64,000 nt of DNA from Hygrophila difformis (Eukaryota; Streptophyta; Magnoliopsida; Lamiales; Acanthaceae): NCBI GenBank assembly GCA_030278955.1, contig JAOANR010000001.1, positions 23,753,635 through 23,817,634 on the forward strand, read 5' to 3'. The notes beneath the pieces were generated by a model, which did not search any database, was not told the DNA's origin, and saw nothing but the letters and a program-made list of their open reading frames with translations. The position numbers were made by a program, and so were the translations under genes. Positions 1 through 9,154 of the stretch are shown here, piece by piece (the first letter of the stretch is position 1; each line of letters begins with the position of its first letter).

Positions 1-339
1 CACTAGCAAGTGGGGACTCAAATTAATATATGATGAATATGAATTAATTTAGGATACAAAAAAAAAATGTGTTGAAGATGAAATTTTTTAACAAATTGTG
101 AGTTTTAATATTCTGTTTAATGCTTATATTTAAAATTTTGTTTGCTTTTATATGATTTCAAATTAAATAAAAATATTATTTTAATATTTATCGGGGATAA
201 AAGAAGACATTTTAATATGGTTTATCTATTAGTTTTATTTAAAAAATAATTGAATTATATTATATTACATACATCATCTTTCGAATATATATAATTATTA
301 GATATTTTTCTATTATTGAAAATATATTTTTTATTACAT
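1..339. other. AT-rich stretch, no gene seen
   Basis: Strongly AT-rich sequence with short homopolymer runs. I see no coding frame, RNA gene or clear repeat boundary here. Confidence 0.5.
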
Positions 340-978
340 TCATATATTGGGGAAAAAAATACCGAATATACCATATATACCGCACATGTCATAATGAAAA
401 AATACCGGGCATGGCGAAATGTTCGGTATACTGTAATTTTCGGTACAATATGATATATGTAAGATATCGTTATAGTAGCGGTATATATTTTTTGATGCCA
501 CGATATACCATTACTGTACCGAACTTCGTTATACTTCATTCGTCTCATTGTTCTACGGACCCACCTATCACGTTTGTCGATACACATTTTTAATTGTTAT
601 GACTTAAATTGTGTACAATGAAAATTTATAAAAAGTTGATATTATAAAACTACAAGATTGGACGAATCTAACAAGATCTCACCTGACCATGTTTTTTTTA
701 TACGTAACTATGATAAAAAAAATTGAATCAAAGTTAAACAGTGAATAGTGCCAAAAGACCCTCCGTAATGAAAACACCGAGATGAAGGAATATACCGTAG
801 TATCTGTATGTCGGTATATACCGAAAGTTTTGGTATGCCGTTATATACCGCAATAAGGGTATGTCGATATATACATTTCGATACATCAGGTTCCGTATCA
901 CAATTCATCCATAAATTTTGGTATGGTATACGATATGACGATAATTTTTCGGCATATCATACCGACACATCCCAATAT
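340..978. repeat. GGTATA/TATACC-rich palindromic repeat, split by a MITE
   Basis: Two blocks (about 340-533 and 791-978) are full of short inverted motifs such as ATACCG, CGGTATA and GGTATATACCG, giving self-complementary sequence in both halves. A Stowaway-like MITE (534-790) splits the blocks, so they were probably one element before that insertion. The composition resembles foldback or hAT-type MITEs. Outer boundaries and superfamily cannot be fixed by eye. Confidence 0.45.
534..790. mobile_element. Stowaway-like MITE, copy 1
   Basis: Starts CTTCATTCGTCTCA and ends with the imperfect reverse complement TGAGATGAAG-like sequence, flanked by TA on both sides (532-533 and 791-792). It shares an internal stretch (acgaatctaacaagat followed by cacctgac, about 660-690) with three other copies at 23,472, 28,321 and 30,264. 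TA duplication, about 257 bp length and terminal similarity fit a Stowaway (Tc1/mariner-derived) MITE. Confidence 0.6.
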
Positions 979-983
979 ATTAT

Positions 984-1474
984 TGTTAACCAAGTAAATT
1001 TAATGGTCTAATTTAATGGCCTATTAAGTATATTTGGTGGCCCATTGCATACAATTAGTGGTCCAGAAGGTGGAAGCCCATTCCATGTACAAGCCCCGTT
1101 CTTCATGTGAAGGCCAGCCCAGGAGTCACGAAGAGATTAGGACAGGAGGTTTCTCTAGACGGGAAGTTTCTTGAAGACATCTGTAGGAATGCTAGCAGGA
1201 TGGTCGGCAAGATGACACCTGGCCTAGGAGGGATCGTGGGATTGCTTGACAGTTGAGGAACTCCGCATATAAAAACCAAAGGGTTGCTCACTTTTGACCC
1301 CCCGGACAATTCTACACAACAATTGCACTTTTATTTCTTTAAAGTTTCTGTAATTCCTTTGTTTTCTGCATTTTTAGTTTTCTTGCAAGGTTCCTTTCGA
1401 CAGTTCTTTGTAATTCACCCAATATTGTCAATCAAAGAAGAGACTTTCGTTCTATACAAATTTCACGCACAACA
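984..1474 (+). repeat. 5' LTR of the Tat element
   Basis: Begins TGTTAACC and ends CACAACA. It matches 14,646-15,136 base for base in my reading. A TATA-like TATAAAAA at 1268-1275 lies about 200 bp from the LTR end and is the likely core promoter of the genomic transcript. Confidence 0.93.
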
Positions 1475-1476
1475 AA

Positions 1477-1495
1477 TTGGCACGCCCAGTGGGAC
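1477..1495 (+). other. Primer-binding site of the Tat element
   Basis: Two bases after the LTR comes TTGGCACGCCCAGTGGGAC, the position and style of Tat-lineage primer-binding sites (TTGGCGCC...GGG type) rather than the initiator-Met TGGTATCAGAGC type. I cannot name the primer tRNA with confidence. Confidence 0.6.
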
Positions 1496-1530
1496 ACGAG
1501 ATTAAAGCCATATCCGCTTTAAAGAAGTGT

Positions 1531-4500
1531 ATGCGTCTAAGATCAGGACGTCTGGTAAGTGATCTTACACAGAAATTCGAAGAAATGTCTCTGCAAGAGA
1601 AGACACCTGTTCGAACGTCGTCTGGAGAGGTGACTGAGACGACGACTGTTGCACAACCACAACAGGGGATCATACAGACCCCTACATTTGCAGAACAAAT
1701 GCGGCTTTCGATGACAGAATCGATGGCCGAGTTCATGCCTCTACTAACGAGGCATCTTATGGATGTTTTGCGGCCTGCTATGGCCGATCAAATTGACAGG
1801 GGCATCAATGCCTTGCGGACTCAACAGGAAGCAACTACTCCCGCAACCGTTCCTGCAAACGGCGCTAACTTGCTGCCGTGTTCAGGGCCGTCAGGCGGTC
1901 AGTTAAGAACTTGGGGTACAGCACCCAACAACCAGCCGCCAATCCCCGATGTGGGAGGCTTAGTCAATCCACTGGTGAATCATTTCCAGACAACCTATGC
2001 TTCCAACCCAGCGGCACCCCTGATGCCGAACCCTGGATTTGTAGCGCCCCCAACACCCATTTATGCGGCGCCAGGTTGTTTGGTGGCTTCCAGTGTATCT
2101 CCAGGCTGTACAGCGGCCTCTGGTGGCATTGGTATGCAGCCACGCCAAGCGGCACCTCACGTGCCGAACGTTTCGGTGGGACCCTTCGTGACAACGCAGC
2201 CTTGGGGACAAGCGCCCCAACCCTGGGGACAGACGCCACTACAAGGGGGGCAGACACCGCAACCAGCCGCCGTGGCTCCTCTTTCACCCCCAGTGGCGTT
2301 ACCACCTGCGCAGACGCCAGCAGTATCGCCCGAGTTGCTTGCTGACATGATGCAGCAACACTTTGGCATCCAATTGAGGCCGATGGAGCGGCCTACGTAC
2401 CGTAAACCGTACCCTGATTGGGTAGATAGCATGCAACCCTACCCACGAGGATTTAAGATGCCCGAATTTTCCACGTTCTCAGGGGATGATGGCAGGTCCA
2501 CCGTGGAACACGTGGGGAGGTTCACTGCACAATGTGGGGAAGCAGCATCCAACGACTGGCTCAAATTGAGACTTTTTAGCTCATCCCTTACTGGTCCTGC
2601 TTTCGCATGGTATGCATCGTTGCGGTCTAATTCCATTCAGAATTGGGCTGACTTGGAGCGAGCTTTTCATGACAGGTTTTATACACCATTGTCACAGGTT
2701 AGCCTCGCAGACCTGACTAACGCAAAACAATATGCCGATGAAACGGCAAATGCTTTCATTAATAGGTTACAGCGGCTTAAAGGCCGATGTACAATGGCAA
2801 TTCCTGAAAGGGAAATAGCCAATATAGCAGTAACTAACATGTTGCCTAAATTGAAGGAACATTTGATTGTGCAGGATGCGATTGACCTTGCCCAGTTGGC
2901 CGAGAGAGCGGCCCGACTGGAAAAGTTCCTGGAGGAACAGGAAGAAAAACGTCCCACACGTAGAGTCCACTTTGAAGAGGTGAGGTTCGACGATGAGGAG
3001 GACGAACCTCTGGAGGTGGCTGTAGCGGAATTGGTCCAGGCAGCCAAGCCACACACTTGTACGGCCCTCAGGCCGCCCAAACAGAAGGAGGCCAAGTACA
3101 GGCCTGAGGAGGATCTCTTTGACATGAGCAGGGCGGACCAAGTGTTTGATGCCCTACTCAAGGACGGAGTTATTAAGCTGCCCGAAGGGCAGAAGTTGCC
3201 AGCGACCGAAGAAATTCGAGGCCGGTCATTCTGTAAGTGGCACAACTCCTATACTCATAGCATTACTAAGTGCAGGAGTTTTAGAAGTGCTATTCAGAAT
3301 AAGATTAAAGAGGGACGGCTAAAAATTGCAGGTATGAAGGTGGACATAGACCCCTTCCCTCAGCTTCACGTTGGTGCTTCTGGGTTCATCCCAAATCCAG
3401 AAGTTGGCGGCTCTAGTAGCCGGACTGATGAAGGAAGCGAATGTGTTCAGATCAGTGAGCAGGATGAGGACTTGTTGTCTGATGAATCCGAGACTGAAAA
3501 AGAAAAGGAATTATTTAGCAAGCAGCCTAAGTTTAAAAGTATGTCCAAAGAGGAGTTCAAGAAAGTCCTCGATGCTGAAGAGAAAGAGTATCAGAAGAAG
3601 CAGAAGCCTCCATTGAAGGTTGAGATCCCAAAACCGGCATTAGAGATCCGTGAAAATGGTAGACATCAGCCTATAACTCGGGACTACAGGCCGGGAGTAC
3701 ATGTAGTACCAACTTTGATGAGACGTCCTGAGCAACCCGCGGAGGCTGAAAGGTGGATGATGAATCGGGCAGAGAGGAGATCCGCTCCGAGGGAGCCGCC
3801 AGCCATGACCAAAGGCCAATTCAGGAGGGCTCAAAGAAGGTATGCCGAGGAAATGCGGCAATGGGAGGCTCAGCTTTATAAGTTGAAGTCATCTAGGCCT
3901 CGGAAGCCAATTCAACCAACCTATTTCAGGTCTCAAGGTGAGACTTCTGAACGGCAAAGGCCTGTTCATGAGAGGTTACAACACCCTCAGGGAAGACATA
4001 CTACTAGGAGGCCTAATTCCCCTGTACCACCTCGCAGACCAGTTCATGAGCGGCTTCAACCGAGCCGAGAAGGTGATAGGAGGGGGTCACATAAGACACC
4101 CAGGGAGGCACTCCAGTCGCCACTTTCTTCCACTAGAAGACCAATTCGGGAAAGGCTTCAGTGGGCAGAACGTGAACCATCATCATCTCAGCCTAGGGTG
4201 ACAGAGGTGGAATCTACTCAGATTAAAATTCAGTCGCCTTCATCCCAAGACAAGGGCAAAGCGACCGCCTTGGCTGAATCGAGTAATGAGAAAAGGGTGA
4301 CTATGTCCTGGGCAGATAAGTTCATGGAGAGATTTGAGCATATGGGCGAGCCGGGTACAGCCAGTACAAGGGAGATGGCCATGATGAAGGTGCTCACTAG
4401 ATACTTCGCATACATAGCGGCCCACCAGGCCGGTGAATTGGGAAGTGAACCGGATAGCTATGAGGGATTCCTGGCTTACTGTAAGACAGTAGATGGTCCT

Positions 4501-5571
4501 GAACAGGCGAAGTCACAGCCGGAGTTTCAGCCTGCCCATGAGGCTGCGCGGGTGAACTTTGGGGCGGTCACCCCTAAGGAAGTGGAAGCCGCTATGGACG
4601 CCAACATAGAGGAGCCTAAGGTTGGGATTAGCGCCTTGGGAATCATGCCTGACGACATTAACATGTTGGATGGTATGGATCTGGATGAAGAGGCTAACAT
4701 GGATGCTTTCTGGGAGGATCTGGAAAATAAGTTAAAGGAAGAAGGTTACGAGTACGGGCAAGAAAAAGAACCGACGGACCCAGCGGTGTCCATGCAAGTC
4801 GTGGGGTTGGCAGCAGACGAAGATGTCAGTGATGTGGAGTCCGAAGTGTGGGATGAAGAGGAGCCGCCATTTGCCAAATTGATTGAAGAAATGGATGAAA
4901 TGATAGCCGAGTTGTCTCACCCGGCTAGATGTTTGCTGGAGGAGTTAGGTGGTCAATCAGTTCAGAGGCCAGCCTCGGCTCACTTCGCCAAGCCCGAGGT
5001 GTCTCAAACGAGACAGTTGAAACCCTTGTATGTCAAGGCCCATATTGATGGACGTCCCTTCACCAGGGTGTTCGTCGACAATGGGGCAGCGGCAAATGTA
5101 CTCCCGATGTCAACTCTGAAGAAGTTGGGAAAGAGCGAGAAGGATTTGATCCCCACCAGGGTCAGGATGTGTAGCTTCGTGGGAGAAGCGACCCAACCTG
5201 CAGGGTTCATAACGGCGGACGTCACTGTGGGGTCTAAGACTATCAAAGTGGCTTTCTTTGTGGTAAAGTCAAAGACCTGTTATTCGGCATTGTTAGGGCG
5301 TGATTGGATCCATATGGCAGAATGTGTGCCTTCCACCCTACACCAACAGTTACTCATATGGGATGGTAATCACGTTGAATTGGTGGAGGCAGATCCTCAG
5401 CCCTTTATAGGGCCAAACAACAATAATGATGAGGCCGTTTTCTACTTAGAAGACATTCAGCCTGCTTCAGCTCTAATTGGCGTCGATGTGGACTTGGAGT
5501 CCATTGATTTTACTTCAAGCGGTTTCAAGCTTCACTCAGCGGATGGCCGGCAAGAGGTATCAAGTTTTTGA
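1531..5571 (+). CDS. gag-pro: Gag-protease polyprotein of the Tat element
   Basis: The frame is open from the primer-binding site, and the first ATG is at 1531 (reading MRLRSGRL), giving about 1346 residues. The structural Gag domain lies around residues 310-440 and includes FSGDDG, a WYASL-like segment and an RFYTPL stretch. After it come charged, proline- and arginine-rich linkers. The C-terminal 170 residues form a retropepsin-like aspartic protease with VFVDNGAAANVLP (catalytic Asp about residue 1183) and a later LLGRDWI. The active-site triad reads D-N-G instead of D-S/T-G. No CCHC knuckle is obvious. The gene ends TGA at 5569-5571, two bases before the pol ATG and in a different frame, so pol needs frameshifting, reinitiation or splicing. 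Confidence 0.92.
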   Translation: MRLRSGRLVSDLTQKFEEMSLQEKTPVRTSSGEVTETTTVAQPQQGIIQTPTFAEQMRLSMTESMAEFMPLLTRHLMDVLRPAMADQIDRGINALRTQQEATTPATVPANGANLLPCSGPSGGQLRTWGTAPNNQPPIPDVGGLVNPLVNHFQTTYASNPAAPLMPNPGFVAPPTPIYAAPGCLVASSVSPGCTAASGGIGMQPRQAAPHVPNVSVGPFVTTQPWGQAPQPWGQTPLQGGQTPQPAAVAPLSPPVALPPAQTPAVSPELLADMMQQHFGIQLRPMERPTYRKPYPDWVDSMQPYPRGFKMPEFSTFSGDDGRSTVEHVGRFTAQCGEAASNDWLKLRLFSSSLTGPAFAWYASLRSNSIQNWADLERAFHDRFYTPLSQVSLADLTNAKQYADETANAFINRLQRLKGRCTMAIPEREIANIAVTNMLPKLKEHLIVQDAIDLAQLAERAARLEKFLEEQEEKRPTRRVHFEEVRFDDEEDEPLEVAVAELVQAAKPHTCTALRPPKQKEAKYRPEEDLFDMSRADQVFDALLKDGVIKLPEGQKLPATEEIRGRSFCKWHNSYTHSITKCRSFRSAIQNKIKEGRLKIAGMKVDIDPFPQLHVGASGFIPNPEVGGSSSRTDEGSECVQISEQDEDLLSDESETEKEKELFSKQPKFKSMSKEEFKKVLDAEEKEYQKKQKPPLKVEIPKPALEIRENGRHQPITRDYRPGVHVVPTLMRRPEQPAEAERWMMNRAERRSAPREPPAMTKGQFRRAQRRYAEEMRQWEAQLYKLKSSRPRKPIQPTYFRSQGETSERQRPVHERLQHPQGRHTTRRPNSPVPPRRPVHERLQPSREGDRRGSHKTPREALQSPLSSTRRPIRERLQWAEREPSSSQPRVTEVESTQIKIQSPSSQDKGKATALAESSNEKRVTMSWADKFMERFEHMGEPGTASTREMAMMKVLTRYFAYIAAHQAGELGSEPDSYEGFLAYCKTVDGPEQAKSQPEFQPAHEAARVNFGAVTPKEVEAAMDANIEEPKVGISALGIMPDDINMLDGMDLDEEANMDAFWEDLENKLKEEGYEYGQEKEPTDPAVSMQVVGLAADEDVSDVESEVWDEEEPPFAKLIEEMDEMIAELSHPARCLLEELGGQSVQRPASAHFAKPEVSQTRQLKPLYVKAHIDGRPFTRVFVDNGAAANVLPMSTLKKLGKSEKDLIPTRVRMCSFVGEATQPAGFITADVTVGSKTIKVAFFVVKSKTCYSALLGRDWIHMAECVPSTLHQQLLIWDGNHVELVEADPQPFIGPNNNNDEAVFYLEDIQPASALIGVDVDLESIDFTSSGFKLHSADGRQEVSSF

Positions 5572-5573
5572 TC

Positions 5574-8500
5574 ATGAGCAGCCAAGACATCTACAAAGAC
5601 TTGTTGCGGCGGCTGGTAGATACTGAAGTGATGATGGGCGCCGAGGACAAGTCTCAAAATTTGGTAGACAGTAGGCCATCCGAGTGGCCCTCACCTGTGA
5701 AGCGGATACTACCTAGTCCAGAAGCTAAGGAACCACTTGTGGATATCAATCTCGGGACGGAGGCGGAGCCAAGGCTGACCAAAATAAGTGCGTCTCTGCC
5801 TGATAAAGAGCGGCACCAACTAGTGGAGCTGATTCAGAAGTATAAGGATTGTTTTGCGTGGCAATACTCGGATATGCCAGGACTTCCAAGGGAGCTCGTG
5901 GAACACCAGTTACCCACTCATCCCGAGTTCAGACCTCACAAGCAGCCGCCTAGACGGTTTGATCCAGACACCATCCCAAAAATAAAGACTGAGATCGAAA
6001 AACTTCTTAGAGCAGGTTACATTAGAACTTGTCGTTATGTAGAATGGCTTGCAAACATTGTACCTGTTGTAAAGAAGAATGGTCAATTAAGAGTCTGTAT
6101 AGACTTTAGGAATTTAAACTTGGCTACGCCCAAGGATGAATATGTAATGCCAATGGCTGACATGCTGGTTGATGCGGCTGCCGGCCACAAATTTTTATCA
6201 TTAATGGATGGTTATTCTGGATATAATCAAATCTTTATTTCTGAAAATGATGTTCACAAAACAGCTTTTCGTTGTCCAGGACCAGTTGGCATCTTTGAAT
6301 GGGTAGTGATGCCGTTTGGTTTGAAGAATGCTGGGGCAACATATCAAAGGGCTATGAACATGATCTTTCATGATTTAATTGGCCATATGCTTGAAGTGTA
6401 CATCGACGATATTGTGGTTAAATCGTGTGAATTTGGCCAACACTTGGATCACCTTGAGCAAGCCTTCATCAGGATGAGACAACATGGGCTTAAAATTAAT
6501 CCCGCTAAGTGTGCCTTCGGAGTGGCGGCTGGGAACTTTTTAGGTTTCCTGGTTCATGAGAGGGGCATCGAGGTGGATCAGAATAAAGCCAAGGCCATCC
6601 TGGAAGCTCGCGCACCGTCTAATCTTAAGGAACTACAGTCGTTAATGGGCAAGATTAACTTCTTAAGGAGATTCATTGCCAACGCGGCAGGGAAGATGAA
6701 AGCGTTCACCACCTTGCTCAAAGGAAGGAAGAACGACGTATTCAATTGGACGGCTGAACATCAAGCGGCCTTTGAAGAAATTAAAAGAATGTTAGCCAAT
6801 CCTCCAGTATTGATGCCACCCAGACTTGGCGAACCTCTGAAATTGTATGTGTCAGCCGCTGAGGAGTCTATTGGATGCTTGCTCGCACAAGATGATGAGT
6901 ATGGGAAGGAAAGGGCCATCTATTACCTCAGCAAGACACTGCAGGGTCCAGAAGCGAGATATACAGCTTTAGAGAAGTCGTGTTATGCGTTGGTGTACGC
7001 TTGCAACAAGTTGGAACATTACATGTTACCACGTACAGTCCATGTGGTGGCCCCATTCGATTTGGTTAAGACATTGCTCCAGAGACCAGCCTTGAAAGGC
7101 CGACATGCTAAATGGGCTATGAAAATTAGTCCTTTTACTCTCGTTCATGTTCCTCAGAAGGCGGTTAAGGGACAAGCCCTAGCGGACTTCTTAGCTCAGC
7201 ACCCTTCAGTGATGTTGCCCGAAGAACCCGAAGAATCATTTATAGGATTCGAACCTTGGGAGTTAACGTTCGATGGGTCTTGCGCAAGTAGCGGCTCAGG
7301 GGCCGGTATTACTATCACTAGTCCTTTCGGGGAGCATTGGAAGCTGGCTCGGGAGTTGGAGCCTGGTACGACTAATAATCAAGCTGAATATGAGGCTTTG
7401 ATTTTCGGCCTGGAGACAGCATTGATGAAGGGTGCAAGGTCCATTGTAGTTTTTGGAGATTCTCAAGTCATCTTAAAGCAATTGACAGGAGAGTATGAAT
7501 GCAAAAGTCCGAGGTTGATCAGATGTTATGAAACTGCGCTAGAACTGTTAGGTAAATTCTCGGAGGCTACTATCAAACATGTGCCTAGAGAACAAAATAA
7601 GGAGGCCAACGAAGCTGCTCAATTAGCTTCCGGCTGGTACGCTGATTGCCCTAGGGGGGCAACAGATATTGCTGTCCTCACCAATGGTTATGAAGATCAA
7701 GAAGAGATTCAACCTCAAAACCCAGTTGGTGATTGGAGGACAGATATTACGAAATACCTTGAGAACCCATCGTCTGGAGGAGATAGCTCTATGAAGGTAA
7801 AAGTTTTAAGATATACGTTGGTTGATGGTGAGTTGTTCCGAAGGGCGCTCGACGGTTTGTTACTTAAATGCATCGGTCCTGAGGAGGCTAAGTTAGTGAT
7901 GGGAGAAGTCCATGAAGGAATTTGTGGCTCCCATAGAGCGGGACCTAGCATGAGATGGAGTATTCACCGGTACGGGTATTTTTGGCCAACAATCATGGAG
8001 GATTGTATTACTTATGCTCGAGGTTGCGAGGCTTGCCAGAAGCATGGTCCCATTCAAAGAGTACCGGCGGAGGAATTGCATTCAGTCGTGAAGCCTTGGC
8101 CGTTCCGTGGCTGGGGTATGGACATCATTGGGAAGATTCATCCGCCTTCATCTAAGAACCACGCGTTCATACTCGTGGCCACTGATTATTTTACCAAGTG
8201 GGTAGAGGCATGGCCAATGAGAAAGATTGATCAAAGCGATGTTATTAAATTTGTGACTGAGCTAATACATCGATTTGGGATACCTCAGACTATTACTGCC
8301 GATCAAGGAACGGTATTCACAGGTGAGAAGTTCATGGCTTTCGCTAAGCAATTTGGGATTCGCATATATCATTCTACCCCATACTATCCCCAAGCGAATG
8401 GTCAAGCCGAGGCTACTAACAAGATCTTGGTAAGCATGATCAAGAAGGCAGTGGGAGACAAGCCAAGGAAGTGGCATGAGGCCTTATCAGAGGTCCTGTG

Positions 8501-8987
8501 GGCATATAGAAATTCTAAGTCTACTGCCACTGGATTCACACCATATTACCTGACGTATGGACATGACGCTGTCCTACCTTTAGAGATCACGGTTCCATCG
8601 CTGAGGGTGGCCCAGCAACATCACTTAGAGTTGGCCAAGTATGAAGAGGCCATGTTGCAAGAGTTGGAGACGGCAGATGGTGACAAGCTTGTCGCTTTGG
8701 AGAATATCCGACGTCATAAAGCTAAAATTGCAAAACATTATGACAAGAAGGTTCGAAGCAAAATGTTCAGTGAAGGGGACCTAGTGTGGAAGGTAATTTT
8801 GCCTTCAGGGGTACGCGATAATGAAACGGGGAAGTGGTCTCCAAACTGGGAAGGACCTTTCATTGTTACTCAGAGGTTGATAAATGGTGCATACAAATTG
8901 ATGGATATTGATGGACAAGAGCATAAACAAAGTATCAATGCAAAATATCTTAAAACGTATTATCCATCAGTTTGGGAATCGGAGTAA
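5574..8987 (+). CDS. pol: Pol polyprotein: RT, RNase H, archaeal-type RNase H, integrase
   Basis: About 1137 residues without a stop. Domains in order: reverse transcriptase with YIDDIV (Tyr about residue 276); the ordinary gypsy RNase H region (LYVSAAEESIGCLL to ALVYACNKLEHY); a second, archaeal-like RNase H starting LTFDGSC with candidate acidic residues near D567, E605 (NNQAEYEAL) and D629 (FGDSQ); then integrase with an HHCC zinc module (EVHEGICGSH...CEACQKHG), a D-D-E core (ATDYFTKW, ADQGTVF, NGQAEATNK) and a C-terminal GPF segment. No chromodomain is seen. The dual RNase H order places the element in the Tat lineage. The ATG at 5574 is the first in frame; an upstream TTG at 5568 is not a plausible eukaryotic start. 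Confidence 0.93.
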   Translation: MSSQDIYKDLLRRLVDTEVMMGAEDKSQNLVDSRPSEWPSPVKRILPSPEAKEPLVDINLGTEAEPRLTKISASLPDKERHQLVELIQKYKDCFAWQYSDMPGLPRELVEHQLPTHPEFRPHKQPPRRFDPDTIPKIKTEIEKLLRAGYIRTCRYVEWLANIVPVVKKNGQLRVCIDFRNLNLATPKDEYVMPMADMLVDAAAGHKFLSLMDGYSGYNQIFISENDVHKTAFRCPGPVGIFEWVVMPFGLKNAGATYQRAMNMIFHDLIGHMLEVYIDDIVVKSCEFGQHLDHLEQAFIRMRQHGLKINPAKCAFGVAAGNFLGFLVHERGIEVDQNKAKAILEARAPSNLKELQSLMGKINFLRRFIANAAGKMKAFTTLLKGRKNDVFNWTAEHQAAFEEIKRMLANPPVLMPPRLGEPLKLYVSAAEESIGCLLAQDDEYGKERAIYYLSKTLQGPEARYTALEKSCYALVYACNKLEHYMLPRTVHVVAPFDLVKTLLQRPALKGRHAKWAMKISPFTLVHVPQKAVKGQALADFLAQHPSVMLPEEPEESFIGFEPWELTFDGSCASSGSGAGITITSPFGEHWKLARELEPGTTNNQAEYEALIFGLETALMKGARSIVVFGDSQVILKQLTGEYECKSPRLIRCYETALELLGKFSEATIKHVPREQNKEANEAAQLASGWYADCPRGATDIAVLTNGYEDQEEIQPQNPVGDWRTDITKYLENPSSGGDSSMKVKVLRYTLVDGELFRRALDGLLLKCIGPEEAKLVMGEVHEGICGSHRAGPSMRWSIHRYGYFWPTIMEDCITYARGCEACQKHGPIQRVPAEELHSVVKPWPFRGWGMDIIGKIHPPSSKNHAFILVATDYFTKWVEAWPMRKIDQSDVIKFVTELIHRFGIPQTITADQGTVFTGEKFMAFAKQFGIRIYHSTPYYPQANGQAEATNKILVSMIKKAVGDKPRKWHEALSEVLWAYRNSKSTATGFTPYYLTYGHDAVLPLEITVPSLRVAQQHHLELAKYEEAMLQELETADGDKLVALENIRRHKAKIAKHYDKKVRSKMFSEGDLVWKVILPSGVRDNETGKWSPNWEGPFIVTQRLINGAYKLMDIDGQEHKQSINAKYLKTYYPSVWESE

Positions 8988-9154
8988 GGAAAATAGAAAT
9001 GCATCGAGTCAAAAGTGGCCGTATCAGGGCCAAATGTGGCAAGAAATATATAATAAAGACAATCGGAAGATGTCTACCAGTTTCCCACCACAAGCCGGTG
9101 AGCTAGCCCAAGAAAATGTACCAAAAGAAAAACGCTGTGCGACCCCTAAAGCTA

